Assembly: GCF_001646865.1 (NCBI RefSeq)
Contig: NZ_LRRB01000079.1
Span: 1 to 53,556, forward strand
Direction: 5' to 3'
Length of the DNA stretch: 53,556 nucleotides
From: Aldersonia kunmingensis
Lineage (GTDB): Bacteria; Actinomycetota; Actinomycetes; Mycobacteriales; Mycobacteriaceae
Every line of letters starts with the position of its first letter. The stretch's first letter is position 1. Shown here piece after piece: positions 51,975-53,556 of the stretch. Position numbers and translations under genes: made by a program. The notes under the pieces are model-generated. The model worked only from the letters and a program-made list of their open reading frames with translations. It was not told the origin of the DNA and searched no databases.

Positions 51975-53260
51975 CCGACAACAACACCACCGACATCGTC
52001 GACGAGCTGGCCTGGCGCGGGCTGATTCAGCAGTCGACCGACCTCGACGCGCTGCGTGCCGCGGCGAAGGCCGGTCCGCTGACGCTGTATGCCGGTTTCG
52101 ATCCGACCGCGGCCAGCCTGCACGCCGGGCATCTGGTCCCGCTGTTGACGCTGCGGCGGTTCCAGCAGGCCGGCCACCGACCGATCGTGCTCGCGGGCGG
52201 TGCCACCGGCCTGATCGGTGATCCGCGTGATGTTGGTGAGCGGGTCATGAACTCCACAGACACGGTTGCCGAGTGGGCGACGAACATTCGGTCGCAGCTC
52301 GAGCGGTTCGTCGACCTCGACGACTCGGCGAACGGCGCGATCATCGCGAACAACCTCGACTGGACCGGCCCGATGAGCGCGATCGACTTCCTGCGCGATA
52401 TCGGCAAGCACTTCTCCGTGAACGTGATGCTGGCACGTGACACCGTGCGTCGACGGCTCGAGGGGGAGGGCATCTCCTACACCGAGTTCAGCTACATGTT
52501 GTTGCAGGCCAACGACTTTGTGCATCTACGCCGGCAGTACGGCTGCACGTTGCAGGTCGGCGGATCGGATCAGTGGGGCAACATCATCGCCGGTGTCGAC
52601 CTCAACCGTCGCCTGGACGGTGAGCACGTGCACGCGCTGACGGTGCCGCTGGTGACGTCCGCGGACGGCAAGAAGTTCGGCAAGTCCACCGGCGGTGGCA
52701 GCCTCTGGCTCGACCCGCAGCTGACCAGCCCGTACGCCTGGTACCAGTACTTCGTGAACACGGCCGACGCGGACGTGATCCGCTACCTGCGCTGGTTCAC
52801 GTTCCTGTCGGCCGACGAACTCGCCGCCCTCGAAGCGGAGACTCAGGACCGACCGCAGGCGCGTGCCGCCCAGCGCCGACTTGCGGCGGAGATGACCACG
52901 CTGGTGCACGGCGAGCACAACACCCGCGCTGTCGAGCTCGCGAGCCAGGCGCTCTTCGGCAAGGCCGAGCTGTCCGAGCTGGATGAAGGAACGCTTGCCG
53001 CGGCGCTTCAGGAGGCCTCGGTTGCCGAACTGTCCCCGTCCGATCCGTCCTCGATCGTGGACCTCCTGGTGGCCACCGGCCTCTGTGAAAGCCGCGGAGC
53101 CGCTCGCCGGGCAGTCAAGGAGGGCGGCGCGTCGGTGAACAACGTCCGTATCTCGAGCGAGGACTGGGTGCCGGAAACCGCCGACTACCTGCACGGACAG
53201 TGGCTCGTGGTCCGGCGCGGCAAGCGGAACTTCGCGGGAGTGCGGCGCGTTTCGAGCTGA
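51971..53260 (+). CDS. tyrS: Tyrosyl-tRNA synthetase
   Basis: This 429-residue class I synthetase starts at GTG 51971, overlapping the mpg stop. The HIGH-type motif HAGH lies at 51-54 ([11 protein letters not shown]), the tyrosine-binding [13 protein letters not shown] follows, and the KMSKS-type loop is KFGKS at 235-239. A C-terminal S4 RNA-binding domain (about 360-425, [20 protein letters not shown] and [15 protein letters not shown]) completes it. It is the bacterial TyrRS form with HAGH/KFGKS, as in actinobacteria. A hairpin with a TTCG loop follows 12 bases after the stop. Confidence 0.97.
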   Translation: MTDNNTTDIVDELAWRGLIQQSTDLDALRAAAKAGPLTLYAGFDPTAASLHAGHLVPLLTLRRFQQAGHRPIVLAGGATGLIGDPRDVGERVMNSTDTVAEWATNIRSQLERFVDLDDSANGAIIANNLDWTGPMSAIDFLRDIGKHFSVNVMLARDTVRRRLEGEGISYTEFSYMLLQANDFVHLRRQYGCTLQVGGSDQWGNIIAGVDLNRRLDGEHVHALTVPLVTSADGKKFGKSTGGGSLWLDPQLTSPYAWYQYFVNTADADVIRYLRWFTFLSADELAALEAETQDRPQARAAQRRLAAEMTTLVHGEHNTRAVELASQALFGKAELSELDEGTLAAALQEASVAELSPSDPSSIVDLLVATGLCESRGAARRAVKEGGASVNNVRISSEDWVPETADYLHGQWLVVRRGKRNFAGVRRVSS

Positions 53261-53272
53261 TCTTGATCGTGC

Positions 53273-53298
53273 CGTGAATCACATTCGTGTGATTCGCG
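53273..53298 (+). terminator. Hairpin with TTCG loop after tyrS
   Basis: CGTGAATCACA (53273-53283) pairs with TGTGATTCGCG (53288-53298), 11 pairs with one G-U, around a stable TTCG tetraloop, 12 bases after the tyrS stop. It has no T-tract. It probably ends the Trm112-mpg-tyrS transcript. Confidence 0.7.
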
Positions 53299-53556
53299 GC
53301 GAGGCGGTCTCGGTGTCACCAGCTCTGACCAGCGGTGATCCCGGGACACAAGGCCTGTGACCAGCCGATTTGGATCTTCGCCGGTAGGCCCTGTAATTTT
53401 CTTCGAGTCAGAGCGACACGGACACCAACTCCCCCTCCTAGAGGGGTGAGCAACGAGGTTGGACGAAGCGCTGATTCTGGTCCTGAAGCTCGTGTAGAGT
53501 GGTGGGCCGGTCCTCGTACTGAAGCTTGGGTGTGTGGTTTGCGTCCGGGTGGGGTT
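53299..53556. other. Non-coding right edge, possible promoter region
   Basis: No gene is seen in the last 258 bases. Base composition shifts to more T and A than in the neighbouring genes. There is a small hairpin CCCCTC-CTA-GAGGGG (53432-53446) and a -10-like TAGAGT (53495-53500) without a convincing -35. This may be the promoter of a gene or RNA operon beyond the window. Confidence 0.35.

Noticed and set aside
53299-53556. Right edge as the start of an rRNA operon
   Set aside because: A TAGAGT hexamer fits actinobacterial rrn promoters, but there is no matching -35 and no 16S leader or 16S sequence before the window ends.

Overview
The window is a high-GC actinobacterial chromosome segment, most likely from a mycolic-acid bacterium (order Mycobacteriales, probably a Nocardia/Rhodococcus-like genus). 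Three things point there. Products are very close in sequence to the mycobacterial ones. Family-specific forms are present: CoaE fused to GrpB, an S1 protein with four clear S1 repeats, and a lipase/acyl-CoA-synthetase fusion. The gene order rpsA-coaE-DUF402-uvrB ... usp ... MBL hydrolase-uvrA ... infC-rpmI-rplT-tsnR-pheST-argCJBDFRGH ... Trm112-mpg-tyrS parallels the Mycobacterium tuberculosis Rv1630-Rv1689 stretch as I remember it. Genus assignment is inference; no rRNA is present.

Layout. 1-3.7 kb: the start of a methyltransferase gene (minus), rpsA with a strong hairpin behind it, then a zinc-chaperone-like lipoprotein gene (AztD type) under a Zur-box-like operator, and a small unknown gene. 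3.8-10.1 kb: coaE-grpB, a DUF402 gene, uvrB, an acyl-CoA synthetase and a universal stress protein. 10.1-15.4 kb (all minus): a HelD-type RNA polymerase-remodelling ATPase, a DoxX protein with a long 11-residue repeat tail, a CPA1 antiporter and an internally shortened MazG-like gene. 15.7-25 kb is the accessory part: an amidase, a broken 2-hydroxyacid dehydrogenase, a DoxX-like protein, a FluG-like pair (glutamine synthetase homologue plus amidohydrolase), an MBL hydrolase, a Tat-type cholesterol oxidase and a lone AlkB alkane hydroxylase. 25.1-32 kb: uvrA with a LexA-like site, a DUF1801 and alpha/beta-hydrolase pair, malQ and a DUF1844 gene.

32-53.3 kb is a plus-strand housekeeping run. 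infC (ATC start, long structured leader), rpmI, rplT, tsnR, pheS and pheT come first, then one unknown gene. A complete arginine cluster follows, argC-J-B-D-F-R-G-H, mostly translationally coupled, with repeated ARG-box-like half-sites overlapping a probable leaderless promoter. The run closes with the lipase/synthetase fusion, a Trm112-like gene, mpg and tyrS. The last ~260 bases show no gene.

Functionally the window combines translation (S1, IF3, L35, L20, PheRS, TyrRS, rRNA methylation), nucleotide excision and base excision repair (UvrA, UvrB, Mpg), arginine synthesis with its own repressor, and lipid/hydrocarbon/sterol metabolism typical of soil actinobacteria. The most interesting unexplained items are the AztD gene apart from its transporter, the hendecad-repeat DoxX protein, the FluG-like pair with altered active-site residues, the fusion enzyme with an eroded adenylation motif, and the RNA leaders of infC and rplT.
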